Shown here in pieces: positions 1-8,592 of a stretch of 39,946 nt of DNA. How positions within the stretch are numbered: the stretch's first letter is position 1; each line of letters begins with the position of its first letter. The position numbers and the translations under genes are program-made. The notes below the pieces were generated by a model that searched no databases, was not told the DNA's origin, and saw nothing but the letters and a program-made list of their open reading frames with translations. The stretch spans positions 1 to 39,946 of the forward strand of contig JACPYM010000119.1 of the NCBI GenBank assembly GCA_016196035.1, in the 5' to 3' direction. Source of the DNA: Acidobacteriota bacterium. GTDB lineage: Bacteria; Acidobacteriota; Blastocatellia; RBC074.

Positions 1-179
1 GCGGTTTGCAATGGCGTTTATGGGAGTCAGTTGACGCTGGGACAATACCGCGCGCGTGCGCAGCAAGCGGCGTGTCAAGCTGGCACCATTGGCTAAATTG
101 CCAAGGCTCCGCTTGCTGACGCGCGCGGTACTGTCCCGCTACGCGATTTTCCCGTACATCGTAGTGAAAACCGATCTAA
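1..179. repeat. Truncated copy of a 181-bp dispersed inverted-repeat element (copy 1)
   Basis: This stretch is clearly similar over its whole length to 13179-13359, and the window starts inside it, so the first few bases are missing. It has long imperfect terminal inverted repeats. An inner pair of arms (about 35-70 and 108-145) carries the shared core CCGCGCGCGT and AGCAAGCGG. It contains no open reading frame of note. The structure is like a MITE or REP/BIME-type element: non-coding and palindromic. Its arms match each other less well than those of copy 2, so this copy may be older. Confidence 0.75.
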
Positions 180-522
180 ATAACACTTGACCTTGTACTG
201 TTGTATAAGGTGCATACTCGCGTTGATGCGGAAGGAGAAACAAGTTGGTGTTGGAACGGCGTCATACGCCGCCGCAACGTGACAAACGGCAGTTCATGTG
301 CACAATGCCTGACAGGAAGGAATGCTTTCCCCAGCATGCGCTTCCGCTCTCCCACGATCTTCTGATGCCCTAATCTGAGTACCTCACGAAGCTCAACTGA
401 CGACTGGTTCTTTCACCCCAAAATTAATAACCCGGTGTGGTGTGGAAATTGGCTGATACCCAATGGTGCCCTGACTCTCCCCTGATTTCCTGTCCCCGCT
501 TTCAGTTCAAGGAGAATGACTG
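180..522. other. Intergenic region upstream of the GH44 gene
   Basis: About 340 bases without a convincing gene. It must contain the promoter and leader of the GH44 gene. A possible ribosome-binding site (AAGGAG, about 510-515) lies a few bases before the ATG at 523. A small hairpin GGCGT-CAT-ACGCC is visible near 258-270. A TTGACC at 187-192 has no -10 box at a normal distance, so no promoter is called. Confidence 0.5.
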
Positions 523-2601
523 ATGTTACACCGCAAGCTAGCGCTCTCGCTGTGCGCCGTCCTCTGTCTGAACCTCTGTCTGCAACGCTTCAACACGTCG
601 CAGGCGCAAAACGCGGCCATCACGATCAACGTGGACGCCGCCGCCAATCGGCACGCGATCAATCCGCTGATCTATGGCATGGCCTTCGCTGACACCGCGA
701 CGCTGAATGATCTGAACGTGCCGTCCAATCGCAATGGCGGTAATTCGACTTCGCGCTACAACTGGCAACTCAACGCCGACAACCGCGCGCAGGACTGGTA
801 CTTTCAAAGCATCGGTTATGCCAGCAGCACGGCAGGCGAAGTCGGCGACACTTTCATCGCCAACACGAAGGCCGCCAATGCGCAACCCATGCTGACGATT
901 CCGATGGTCGGCTACGTCGCCAAACTCGGCGCGAACCGCGCGAAGCTGTCGAGCTATTCGATTGCCAAATACGGCGCGCAAACCGACCGCGATTGGCAAT
1001 GGTTCCCCGACGCGGGCAACGGCATCCGCAGCAGCGACGGCGCGCGCATCACCTGGAATGATGTGAATGACGCCAATGTGCCCGCCGACCATGTCTTTCA
1101 ACGCGGTTGGATGACGCATCTGGTCAGCCGTTGGGGCACGACGGCGAATGGCGGGTTGCGCTATTACGTTTTGGATAACGAATACAGCCTCTGGCACGAC
1201 ACGCACCGCGATGTGCACAACACCGGCGCGACGATGGACGAAGTGCGCGACAAAATGTTCGCCTACGCCGAACAGGTGAAAGCGGCTGATCCAACGGCGC
1301 TTGTCGTCGGCCCCGAAGAATGGGGGTGGAGTGGCTACTTGCTGAGCGGCAAAGATCAACAGGTCGGCCCTTCGGTTGGTTGGAATTGGAGCCTGTTGCC
1401 GGATCGCAGCGCGCATGGTGGCTGGGATTATCTGCCTTGGCTGCTCAATCAATTCAAGCAGCGGCAGACCGCGACGGGCCAGCGGTTGCTGAATGTCTTC
1501 ACCGTGCATTTCTATCCGCAGGGCGGCGAATTCAGCAACGATACTTCGACCACGATGCAACAGCGGCGTAACCGTTCGACGCGCGCGCTGTGGGACGTGA
1601 ATTACATCGATGAAACCTGGATCAACGACAAGGTGAAACTGGTACCGCGCTTGAAAACTTGGGTGAGCACGTATTATCCCGGCACGCCGGTTGGCATTAC
1701 CGAATACAATTGGGGCGCGGAAAGCCACATCAACGGCGCGACCACGCAGGCCGACATCCTGGGCATTTTCGGACGCGAAGGACTGGACGTCGCCAATCGC
1801 TGGACGACGCCCGCTAACACGACGCCGACCTACAAGGCGATGAAAATGTATCGCAACTACGATGGTAACAAGTCTGCATTTGGGGATACGAGCGTCGCGG
1901 CAAGCGTGCCCAATCCGGATAACGTCGCGGCCTTTGCGGCGCAGCGCAGCAGTGATGGCGCACTGACGGTGATGGTGATCGGCAAAATGCTGTCGGGCAA
2001 TACGCCCGTGACGATCAATTTGGCGAACTTCGCGCACAACGGCGTCGCACAAGTCTGGCAATTGACGGCGAGCAATACAATCACGCGGTTGGCGGATACG
2101 GGCATCGCGGGCAATGCGTTGAACATCACGCTTCCGGCCCAGAGCATCACGTTGTTTGTGATTCCGGCTGGGGCGGGGAATCCAACGCCAACGCCAACGC
2201 CTGTTCCCTCACCGTCACCGTCACCGTCGCCAAGTCCCTCACCGTCACCCTCGCCCTCACCCAGCCCGACGCCCAGCGGTGCGAAGTGCACGGTCAAATA
2301 CGTCATCACGAATGATTGGGGGAACGGCTTCCTGGCGGATTTGACGATCACGAATCAATCAGGCGCGGCAATGAATGGCTGGACGTTGGCGTGGTCATTC
2401 GCGGGCAATCAGCGCATCACGAATCTGTGGAACGGCCTCGTGACGCAGACCAAGAAAGCAGTGAAGGTCAGGAATGAAAGCTGGAATGCGAGCATTTCGA
2501 ATGGCGGTTCGACAGCCATTGGCTTCACCGCCAATTACACCGGCAGCAATGCCATCCCGGCCAGCTTCACGCTGAACGGCTTGGCGTGCGCGCGGCAGTA
2601 G
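523..2601 (+). CDS. Secreted GH44 endoglucanase/xyloglucanase with C-terminal CBM2
   Basis: The 692-residue protein has a signal peptide (residues 1-29, ending near SQAQN), a glycoside hydrolase family 44 catalytic region (about 33-550), a Pro/Ser/Thr linker (554-585) and a family 2 carbohydrate-binding module (588-690). GH44 signatures include RNGGNSTSRYNWQ near 70-82. By family comparison the acid/base is E220 (in LDNEYSLW) and the nucleophile E394 (in GITEYNW). GH44 enzymes cleave internal beta-1,4 links in glucans such as carboxymethylcellulose and xyloglucan. The CBM2 has the expected aromatic residues W620, W636 and W654, suggesting binding to crystalline cellulose outside the cell. The start is supported by AAGGAG upstream. 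The gene stands alone, convergent with ispG. Substrate preference is inferred from the family. Confidence 0.93.
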   Translation: MLHRKLALSLCAVLCLNLCLQRFNTSQAQNAAITINVDAAANRHAINPLIYGMAFADTATLNDLNVPSNRNGGNSTSRYNWQLNADNRAQDWYFQSIGYASSTAGEVGDTFIANTKAANAQPMLTIPMVGYVAKLGANRAKLSSYSIAKYGAQTDRDWQWFPDAGNGIRSSDGARITWNDVNDANVPADHVFQRGWMTHLVSRWGTTANGGLRYYVLDNEYSLWHDTHRDVHNTGATMDEVRDKMFAYAEQVKAADPTALVVGPEEWGWSGYLLSGKDQQVGPSVGWNWSLLPDRSAHGGWDYLPWLLNQFKQRQTATGQRLLNVFTVHFYPQGGEFSNDTSTTMQQRRNRSTRALWDVNYIDETWINDKVKLVPRLKTWVSTYYPGTPVGITEYNWGAESHINGATTQADILGIFGREGLDVANRWTTPANTTPTYKAMKMYRNYDGNKSAFGDTSVAASVPNPDNVAAFAAQRSSDGALTVMVIGKMLSGNTPVTINLANFAHNGVAQVWQLTASNTITRLADTGIAGNALNITLPAQSITLFVIPAGAGNPTPTPTPVPSPSPSPSPSPSPSPSPSPSPTPSGAKCTVKYVITNDWGNGFLADLTITNQSGAAMNGWTLAWSFAGNQRITNLWNGLVTQTKKAVKVRNESWNASISNGGSTAIGFTANYTGSNAIPASFTLNGLACARQ
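2185..2277 (+). repeat. Pro-Ser/Thr linker coding repeat inside the GH44 gene
   Basis: Short tandem repeats of the type CCGTCACCGTCACC encode the alternating Pro-Thr and Pro-Ser linker between the catalytic domain and the CBM2. Such linkers are flexible tethers, and the DNA is a likely site of slippage and length variation. Confidence 0.85.
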
Positions 2602-2676
2602 CGGCTGCGTCTCCGCAACTGCATAAAATGCGCGCGGCTGAGAAGCCTGGTTCTCAGCGCTGTCGCTGCCAGATTG

Positions 2677-2772
2677 TTTTCACCACGAAGAAACGAAGGG
2701 CACGAAGAGGAGGGAAGTTTCTCAATCAAACTTCTTCTTCTCTTCGTGCCCTTCGTTTCTTCGTGGTGAAAA
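2677..2772. terminator. Long near-perfect palindrome, likely bidirectional terminator or REP-like hairpin
   Basis: A perfect 33-nt inverted repeat (2677-2709 and 2740-2772) encloses a further perfect 7-bp stem (2714-2720 and 2728-2734) with a 7-nt loop, so about 96 bases can fold into one long hairpin. The outer arms begin with TTTT and end with AAAA, giving a T-tract in both directions. It sits between the convergent GH44 and ispG genes and touches the ispG stop codon. The arm is itself built of repeated CGAAG-type words (ACGAAG, ACGAAGG, CACGAAG). Confidence 0.8.
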
Positions 2773-2773
2773 A

Positions 2774-4009
<1,236 letters not shown>

Positions 4010-4189
4010 AAGAATTTAGCCCGTAAGAGTTGGATAAGCTGCGCAAGAAGCTGGATTTTAGGCGAGCCATCCAGGATTGGCAAAGCGTCGAATTTGCGCC
4101 GCAAGCATTGCACTCTGCGGCATTTCGTTTTACGTATTGCACCTTGAATCGTCCTGCAATCCGTCCATTCACCGAAAAGGAGAAACCTT

Positions 4190-5278
4190 ATGATGCAATT
4201 TCGCCGCGCTTTCCTGAGCGTACTGCTGCTGTCGGTTTGTTCGATTCTGGGGCTGGCGCAACAACGCGCCGGGCTGGCCGAAAGGCTGCAACGTATCGAG
4301 CAAATGATTCAGGAAGAGTTGCAAAAGAGCGGCGCGCCCGGCGCCGCCGTAGCTATCGAACAGGATGGCAAAATCGTTTTTGCCAAAGGCTTCGGTTACG
4401 CCGATGTCGAAAACAAAGTGCCATTCACGGCACAAACCGTTTCGCGCATCGGTTCGATCTCGAAGACGTTTACCGCGCTGGCGCTGATGCAATTGGTTGA
4501 ACAGGGCAAGGTGAAACTGGATGATGAAGTGCAGGTGTACGTGCCGAGCTTTCCTAAAAAATCCGCGCCGATCACGATTCGTCAATTGCTCGGCCACCAA
4601 GGCGGCATACGGCATTACAACGGCGACGAGATGCTCAGCGCCAAACACTACGACACGGTTGAAGCGGCGCTGGCGATTTTCAAAGACGATCCGCTGGTGG
4701 CGGAACCGGGCACGAAGTACAGCTACACGACATACGGCTTCAATCTGCTCAGCCGTGTGGTCGAGGCGGCCTCTGGCATGAGCTTTGGCGAATACTTGCA
4801 ACAGCGCATTTTCACGCCGCTGGGTTTGAAACAAACCTACCTGGATGACCCCGCGCAACTGATCGCGCAACGTGCCCGCTCTTACACCAAGCGGCAAAAC
4901 GGCCCGCTCCAAAACGCGCCCGCCGTTGACCAAAGCAACAAATGGGGCGGCGGCGGCCTGGTGTCCACTGTCGAAGATTTGCTGCGTTATGCGGCGTCGT
5001 ATGACAAGCAAACCTTGCTCAAGGCGGACACGATCAAGCTGATGTTCACGCCGCAAAATACCCGCGACGGCAAGCCGACCACTTACGGCATGGGCTGGAC
5101 GAGCGCGCTCGAAGACGGACGGCGGCGCATCGAGCATACGGGCGGTTCGGTGGGCGCGACTTCAGCGCTGGCGCTGTACCCAGAACAGCGGACAAAGATC
5201 GCCGTGCTGGTGAACAACGACTTTTTCACGGGGCCTGCCATTCGAGCGCGAGTGACAAAGATTTTGTTCGAGCCGTAA
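4190..5278 (+). CDS. Secreted serine hydrolase, beta-lactamase/penicillin-binding (class C, LACTB-like) family
   Basis: The 362-residue protein has a signal peptide (1-23, cleavage near GLAQ) and one serine beta-lactamase-type domain (about 30-355). The catalytic motif S89-I-S-K92 is present. YSYTTYGF near 177-184 matches the YST-type second motif of LACTB-like hydrolases, and H316-T-G-G is the third motif in place of KTG. Members of this family (PF00144) are peptidases, esterases or D-aminopeptidases acting in the periplasm; true antibiotic resistance is not implied. AAAGGAG lies just before the ATG. The gene heads a same-strand run leading to the ECF sigma factor, but whether it is co-transcribed is an inference. 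Confidence 0.93.
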   Translation: MMQFRRAFLSVLLLSVCSILGLAQQRAGLAERLQRIEQMIQEELQKSGAPGAAVAIEQDGKIVFAKGFGYADVENKVPFTAQTVSRIGSISKTFTALALMQLVEQGKVKLDDEVQVYVPSFPKKSAPITIRQLLGHQGGIRHYNGDEMLSAKHYDTVEAALAIFKDDPLVAEPGTKYSYTTYGFNLLSRVVEAASGMSFGEYLQQRIFTPLGLKQTYLDDPAQLIAQRARSYTKRQNGPLQNAPAVDQSNKWGGGGLVSTVEDLLRYAASYDKQTLLKADTIKLMFTPQNTRDGKPTTYGMGWTSALEDGRRRIEHTGGSVGATSALALYPEQRTKIAVLVNNDFFTGPAIRARVTKILFEP

Positions 5279-5286
5279 AGTGACAA

Positions 5287-5496
5287 ATGGCTCAGGCTGC
5301 AACTGAACCGCTCAGTTTATTGGAATTGCAGGAGCGTGACCTCGCTTCCCCCTTCTCGTTGGCTATATTCGCCATTGGCCGCGAGGCGGATTCAAAGGGC
5401 CGGATTTTTCTGGAACTTCTCGGCGCCGGGGCGGGAATTACCAGCGTCAACCGTGAACAACTGCTGCACGCAGTCGCCGTGAGCTTGCACGGCTAA
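5287..5496 (+). CDS. Small hypothetical protein between serine hydrolase and sigma factor
   Basis: An open frame of 69 residues begins 8 bases after the serine hydrolase stop and ends 20 bases before the sigma factor start. The tight spacing on both sides fits a coding gene in the same operon. I see no clear ribosome-binding site, signal peptide, cysteine motif or known domain. The sequence is soluble-looking, with Leu/Ala-rich segments. It could equally be non-coding spacer, and no function is proposed. Confidence 0.35.
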   Translation: MAQAATEPLSLLELQERDLASPFSLAIFAIGREADSKGRIFLELLGAGAGITSVNREQLLHAVAVSLHG

Positions 5497-5516
5497 CAAC
5501 GAAACAAACGAAACAA

Positions 5517-6188
5517 ATGATGCTAAGCGCAACCGACCTGACACAATTGTCTGATGGCGAGCTTTGGCAGTGTGCGAGTCAGGGTGACGAAACCGCTTTC
5601 GTCACGCTCTATCGCCGCCGCCAGAGTGGTGTCTATCGGTTTGCGCTGCGCCTGAGCGGCTCCACGGCAATTGCCGAAGATGTGACACAAGAAGTTTTTT
5701 TGGCGCTCCTGCACGAGCGGCAACGCGCGGTGAGCCGTTATGATGCCGCGCGCAGTTCGTTGGCAAGTTATTTGTATGGCATCGCGCGCAACCAGGTGCT
5801 GCGCCGCTTTGAACGCGAGCGCAACCTGACGTCCTGGCCCAATGGATCGTGTCCGGACGATGACGACGATGATTTTCTGCTGGTTGACGAAGGCAATCCA
5901 TTAGGCGAGCTGACGCGGCAGGAAACAATTGAGTCGGTGCGGCAAGCCGTGCTGGCGCTGCCGCCGCATTACCGCGAAGTCGTGGTGTTATGCGATCTGC
6001 ACGAGTTGAGTTATTTGGAAACCGCCGCCGCGCTGGATTGCGCCGTCGGCACGGTGCGCTCGCGCTTGCATCGCGCGCGGGCGTTGCTGGTCGAGAAATT
6101 GCGCGCTTTGCAAGTGTTGGAAAAAGGGACGGCGACGGTCGCCGTCAAACATGAATTCGGTGTGTTATATGAAATGCGAGGAGTTTGA
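5517..6188 (+). CDS. ECF-type RNA polymerase sigma factor
   Basis: The 223-residue protein has a region 2 (about 27-95, with AEDVTQEVFLALL for core binding and -10 recognition) and a region 4 (about 141-195, with LPPHYREVVVLCDLHELSY and the GTVRSRLHRAR helix-turn-helix). There is no region 1 or 3, which is the extracytoplasmic function layout. The linker between the two regions contains six consecutive Asp residues (114-119). It overlaps the anti-sigma gene downstream, so the pair is very probably translationally coupled. There are two adjacent ATGs (5517, 5520) and no good Shine-Dalgarno, so the exact start is uncertain by one codon. The target promoters are unknown. Confidence 0.95.
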   Translation: MMLSATDLTQLSDGELWQCASQGDETAFVTLYRRRQSGVYRFALRLSGSTAIAEDVTQEVFLALLHERQRAVSRYDAARSSLASYLYGIARNQVLRRFERERNLTSWPNGSCPDDDDDDFLLVDEGNPLGELTRQETIESVRQAVLALPPHYREVVVLCDLHELSYLETAAALDCAVGTVRSRLHRARALLVEKLRALQVLEKGTATVAVKHEFGVLYEMRGV

Positions 6189-7038
6189 ACTTTCAGTCCG
6201 TGAGTTGGCGCGGCATCAACAGGTTGGCGAGTTGATGGACGCCGGACTGCGCGCGCAGATGAATGAGCACGCGCTCGGTTGCGCCGCGTGTGCGGCGCGT
6301 TTGGCGAATGCGTGTTGTTTGACGGAAGGCTTGCGCGCGTTGGCGCTCAGCACGGCATCCGGCAGTGCGCCCGCACACGTCGAAGCCGCGCTTTTGGCCG
6401 CTTTTCGGCAACCTGCATCGGCGACGATTGTGCCACTGGCAGCCGTGCGCGCACGCCGACAGTGGCCGCGTTGGGCGCTGGCGGCGGCGGCAATGTTGCT
6501 GATTGGCTTATTGGCCGTCGCCCTGCGCGCCACCTTGCGCAATACGCAGGCCCCGTCCGTAACCCCAAATGCATTGGCGGGCAAGGATCGTGCGCCTGCA
6601 TCTGTGAATCCGCCAGCCACTGGCATTCAGATTGTCGCTACGCCAGGCAGCCTTGCAAAAGTGGAGCAAACGCTGGCATCTATTCACTCAACCACGCCAA
6701 TGACCGTGGGCAAGACTGTGCAGGTCAAAGCGAAACACTTGCAGCCGCAGTACCGCATTGAGCGGTATCTGGTGGAAAGCGAAATCGCCACTGATTTTCT
6801 GCCTTTGACTGAAAATGCCGAACTGCCGAAAAGTGCGGAGATGCGAACCATTCGCGTGGAAGTCCCACGCGTGATGTTGTCGCGTTTCGGCTTGCCGATG
6901 AGTTTTGAGCGTGCGGCTGAACCGGTAAAAGCCGATCTGTTGATTGGCCCTGACGGACAGACACGCGCGATCCGTTTCATCCAAACTGGATTCGAACAAC
7001 CGCAGATTATTTCTGCTAATACTTCCAAAGACCGCTAG
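6169..7038 (+). CDS. Membrane anti-sigma factor with zinc-finger (ZAS) motif
   Basis: The 289-residue protein starting at 6169 begins MKCEEFE and carries C3 plus H34-x3-C38-x2-C41, the classic zinc-binding anti-sigma (zf-HC2) arrangement. A single transmembrane helix follows around 100-121 (ALAAAAMLLIGLLAVAL). The remaining 165 or so residues would be periplasmic and end in a segment rich in short beta strands that may sense an envelope signal. It overlaps the sigma gene by 20 bases. An ATG six codons earlier (6151) is possible, but MKCEEFE matches usual family starts. The expected role is to hold the ECF sigma factor inactive at the inner membrane until a signal arrives. Confidence 0.87.
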   Translation: MKCEEFELSVRELARHQQVGELMDAGLRAQMNEHALGCAACAARLANACCLTEGLRALALSTASGSAPAHVEAALLAAFRQPASATIVPLAAVRARRQWPRWALAAAAMLLIGLLAVALRATLRNTQAPSVTPNALAGKDRAPASVNPPATGIQIVATPGSLAKVEQTLASIHSTTPMTVGKTVQVKAKHLQPQYRIERYLVESEIATDFLPLTENAELPKSAEMRTIRVEVPRVMLSRFGLPMSFERAAEPVKADLLIGPDGQTRAIRFIQTGFEQPQIISANTSKDR

Positions 7039-7050
7039 AAAGAGAGCCTT

Positions 7051-8442
7051 ATGAGCAAACGCAAACAAGCCTTCGTCTCCACGGCTTGCGCCTGCGCGTT
7101 AGTCGCCCAAAGCGTCAGCGTCACCGCGCAAGACAAACCTAAACCCAAGCCCGCCGAACAAACTTTTGAGCGGGTCGTGGTGGAACCGAGCGGCAACGGT
7201 GCGGCAACGTTCACCGTGCGCACGGCTGATCCGGCAGGGTTGCCGGGCGGCACTGCTTACGCCTACACCCAAAACTCAAGCGGCGTTTTCATCACGGGCC
7301 AGGGCGGCAGCGGCGGCGGCACCTTTGGCTTTATGGCTGCCGAAAGCTTTGACAGCAAGGTCGTCAAAGGCGCGCCGTATTCCGCTGAGAGCGTGACCGA
7401 ATTCGCGCAAACGCTGGCCGATGGCAATCGCCTGACGCGGCGTTCGTCGAGCATGGTCTATCGCGACAGCCAGGGACGCATGCGGCGCGAGCAAAACGCG
7501 ATGCCCGTCGGCCTGTCCGAATGGATCAACACGGAGAATATGCCGAGCACCACAATCATCAGCGACCCGGTCGAGGGCGCGACCTATGTGCTCGATCAGA
7601 AACAGCGCCTCGCGCGCCGCAGCCGTCTGCTCGCCGCCACCGTTACGAATGTGAGCGCCGGGGGGACGTTAATGCGCACAGCGATTGCCGCGCCTGAAGC
7701 CGGTGTCGCCGTTGCGGGCGCACCGCCACAACAAATGCCGCAACAAATCAAAGTGTCCGGCGGCGTCTTGCAGGGCAGTGCGCTGCGCAAAGTTCAGCCG
7801 CCCTATCCGCCCGCCGCCAAAACCGCCCGTGCGGAAGGCGCTGTGCAAGTGCAAGTCACGATCAGTGAAAAAGGAGAGGTCATTGATGCTTCGGTCGTCA
7901 GCGGCCATCCGTTGTTGCGCGAGGCTACCCTAAGTGCGGCGCGCCAATGGCAGTTCAAACCGACCGAACTCGGCGGCGTGCCGGTCAAGGTGCAGGGCGT
8001 GCTGACGTTCAACTTCACGCTTGAGGATGGCGGCGCGAAACCGACTGAAGCGGCCAATCGCGGGCAAACTGAGGCTGTGTTGAAGACCGGGACAGCCGGG
8101 ATGCGCATGAATTTCAATCGCGAGTCGCTCGGCAAACAAATGATCGAAGGGATTGAATGCGAAGGCACGCGCATGGTTTCGACCATTCCCGCCGGCCAAA
8201 TCGGTAATGAGCGGCCCCTCGAAATCATCAACGAACGTTGGTATTCGCCGGAACTGCAACTCACCGTGATGACCAAACAGTCCGATCCGCGCTACGGCGA
8301 AACGGTCTTCCGGCTGGCCAATCTCACACGGGCTGAACCCGATGAATATCTGTTCAAAGTCCCCAGCGAATACACCATCAAGGACGAGAACTTCGGCTTC
8401 CGTGTGATGGAAGATAAAGTGCGCCGTCCGGAAGAGCGTTAA
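7051..8442 (+). CDS. Secreted protein with an internal TonB C-terminal domain
   Basis: The 463-residue protein has a signal peptide (about 1-26) but no membrane anchor or long proline-rich spacer, so it is not a usual TonB energy transducer. A TonB-C domain lies at about 237-328 (VQPPYPPAAKTARAEGAVQVQVTISEKG, abbreviated here to its key YPPAA and EGAV motifs, then ARQWQFKP). It is flanked by an N-terminal part (about 95-215; GAPYSAESVTE, YRDSQGRMRREQ) and a C-terminal part (about 345-460; GIECEGTRMVSTIPAGQIG, ERWYSPELQLTVMTK). From memory, these two parts are contiguous in other acidobacterial secreted proteins. It lies 12 bases after the anti-sigma gene with GAGAG upstream, so it is the likely effector of the sigma cassette. 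Confidence 0.87.
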   Translation: MSKRKQAFVSTACACALVAQSVSVTAQDKPKPKPAEQTFERVVVEPSGNGAATFTVRTADPAGLPGGTAYAYTQNSSGVFITGQGGSGGGTFGFMAAESFDSKVVKGAPYSAESVTEFAQTLADGNRLTRRSSSMVYRDSQGRMRREQNAMPVGLSEWINTENMPSTTIISDPVEGATYVLDQKQRLARRSRLLAATVTNVSAGGTLMRTAIAAPEAGVAVAGAPPQQMPQQIKVSGGVLQGSALRKVQPPYPPAAKTARAEGAVQVQVTISEKGEVIDASVVSGHPLLREATLSAARQWQFKPTELGGVPVKVQGVLTFNFTLEDGGAKPTEAANRGQTEAVLKTGTAGMRMNFNRESLGKQMIEGIECEGTRMVSTIPAGQIGNERPLEIINERWYSPELQLTVMTKQSDPRYGETVFRLANLTRAEPDEYLFKVPSEYTIKDENFGFRVMEDKVRRPEER

Positions 8443-8475
8443 ACAAGCTACCTGACAACGGCAAAAACTGATCTT

Positions 8476-8505
8476 GGCGAAGCGAGCAATCGCTTCGCCT
8501 TTTTT
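8476..8505 (+). terminator. Rho-independent terminator of the sigma operon
   Basis: A perfect 10-bp stem, GGCGAAGCGA with TCGCTTCGCC, closes a GCAA tetraloop and is followed directly by six T residues. It lies 33 bases after the stop of the TonB-C gene and closes the operon. Confidence 0.93.
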
Positions 8506-8592
8506 GGCTTTAGCGAAGTAACATCAGGTTGTGTGACCATCGAACCTGTACCGCGATAAGAACTGCTGTTCTGCCCCAAGAGTTTTCTGGCT

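Noticed and set aside
187-218. Possible sigma-70 promoter (TTGACC with TATAAG or CATACT)
   Set aside because: The spacing is 11 or 20 bases, outside the normal 16-18, so it is not supported.
538-2061. Long minus-strand open frame (507 codons) opposite the GH44 gene
   Set aside because: It is antisense to a well-supported enzyme gene; its translation is Arg/His/Ala-rich with no domain, signal peptide or ribosome-binding site. High-GC coding DNA often leaves the opposite strand open.
4190-5278. Antibiotic-resistance beta-lactamase
   Set aside because: The SxxK and HTGG motifs fit the broad PF00144 hydrolase family and LACTB-like members rather than a true class C beta-lactamase, so no resistance role is claimed.
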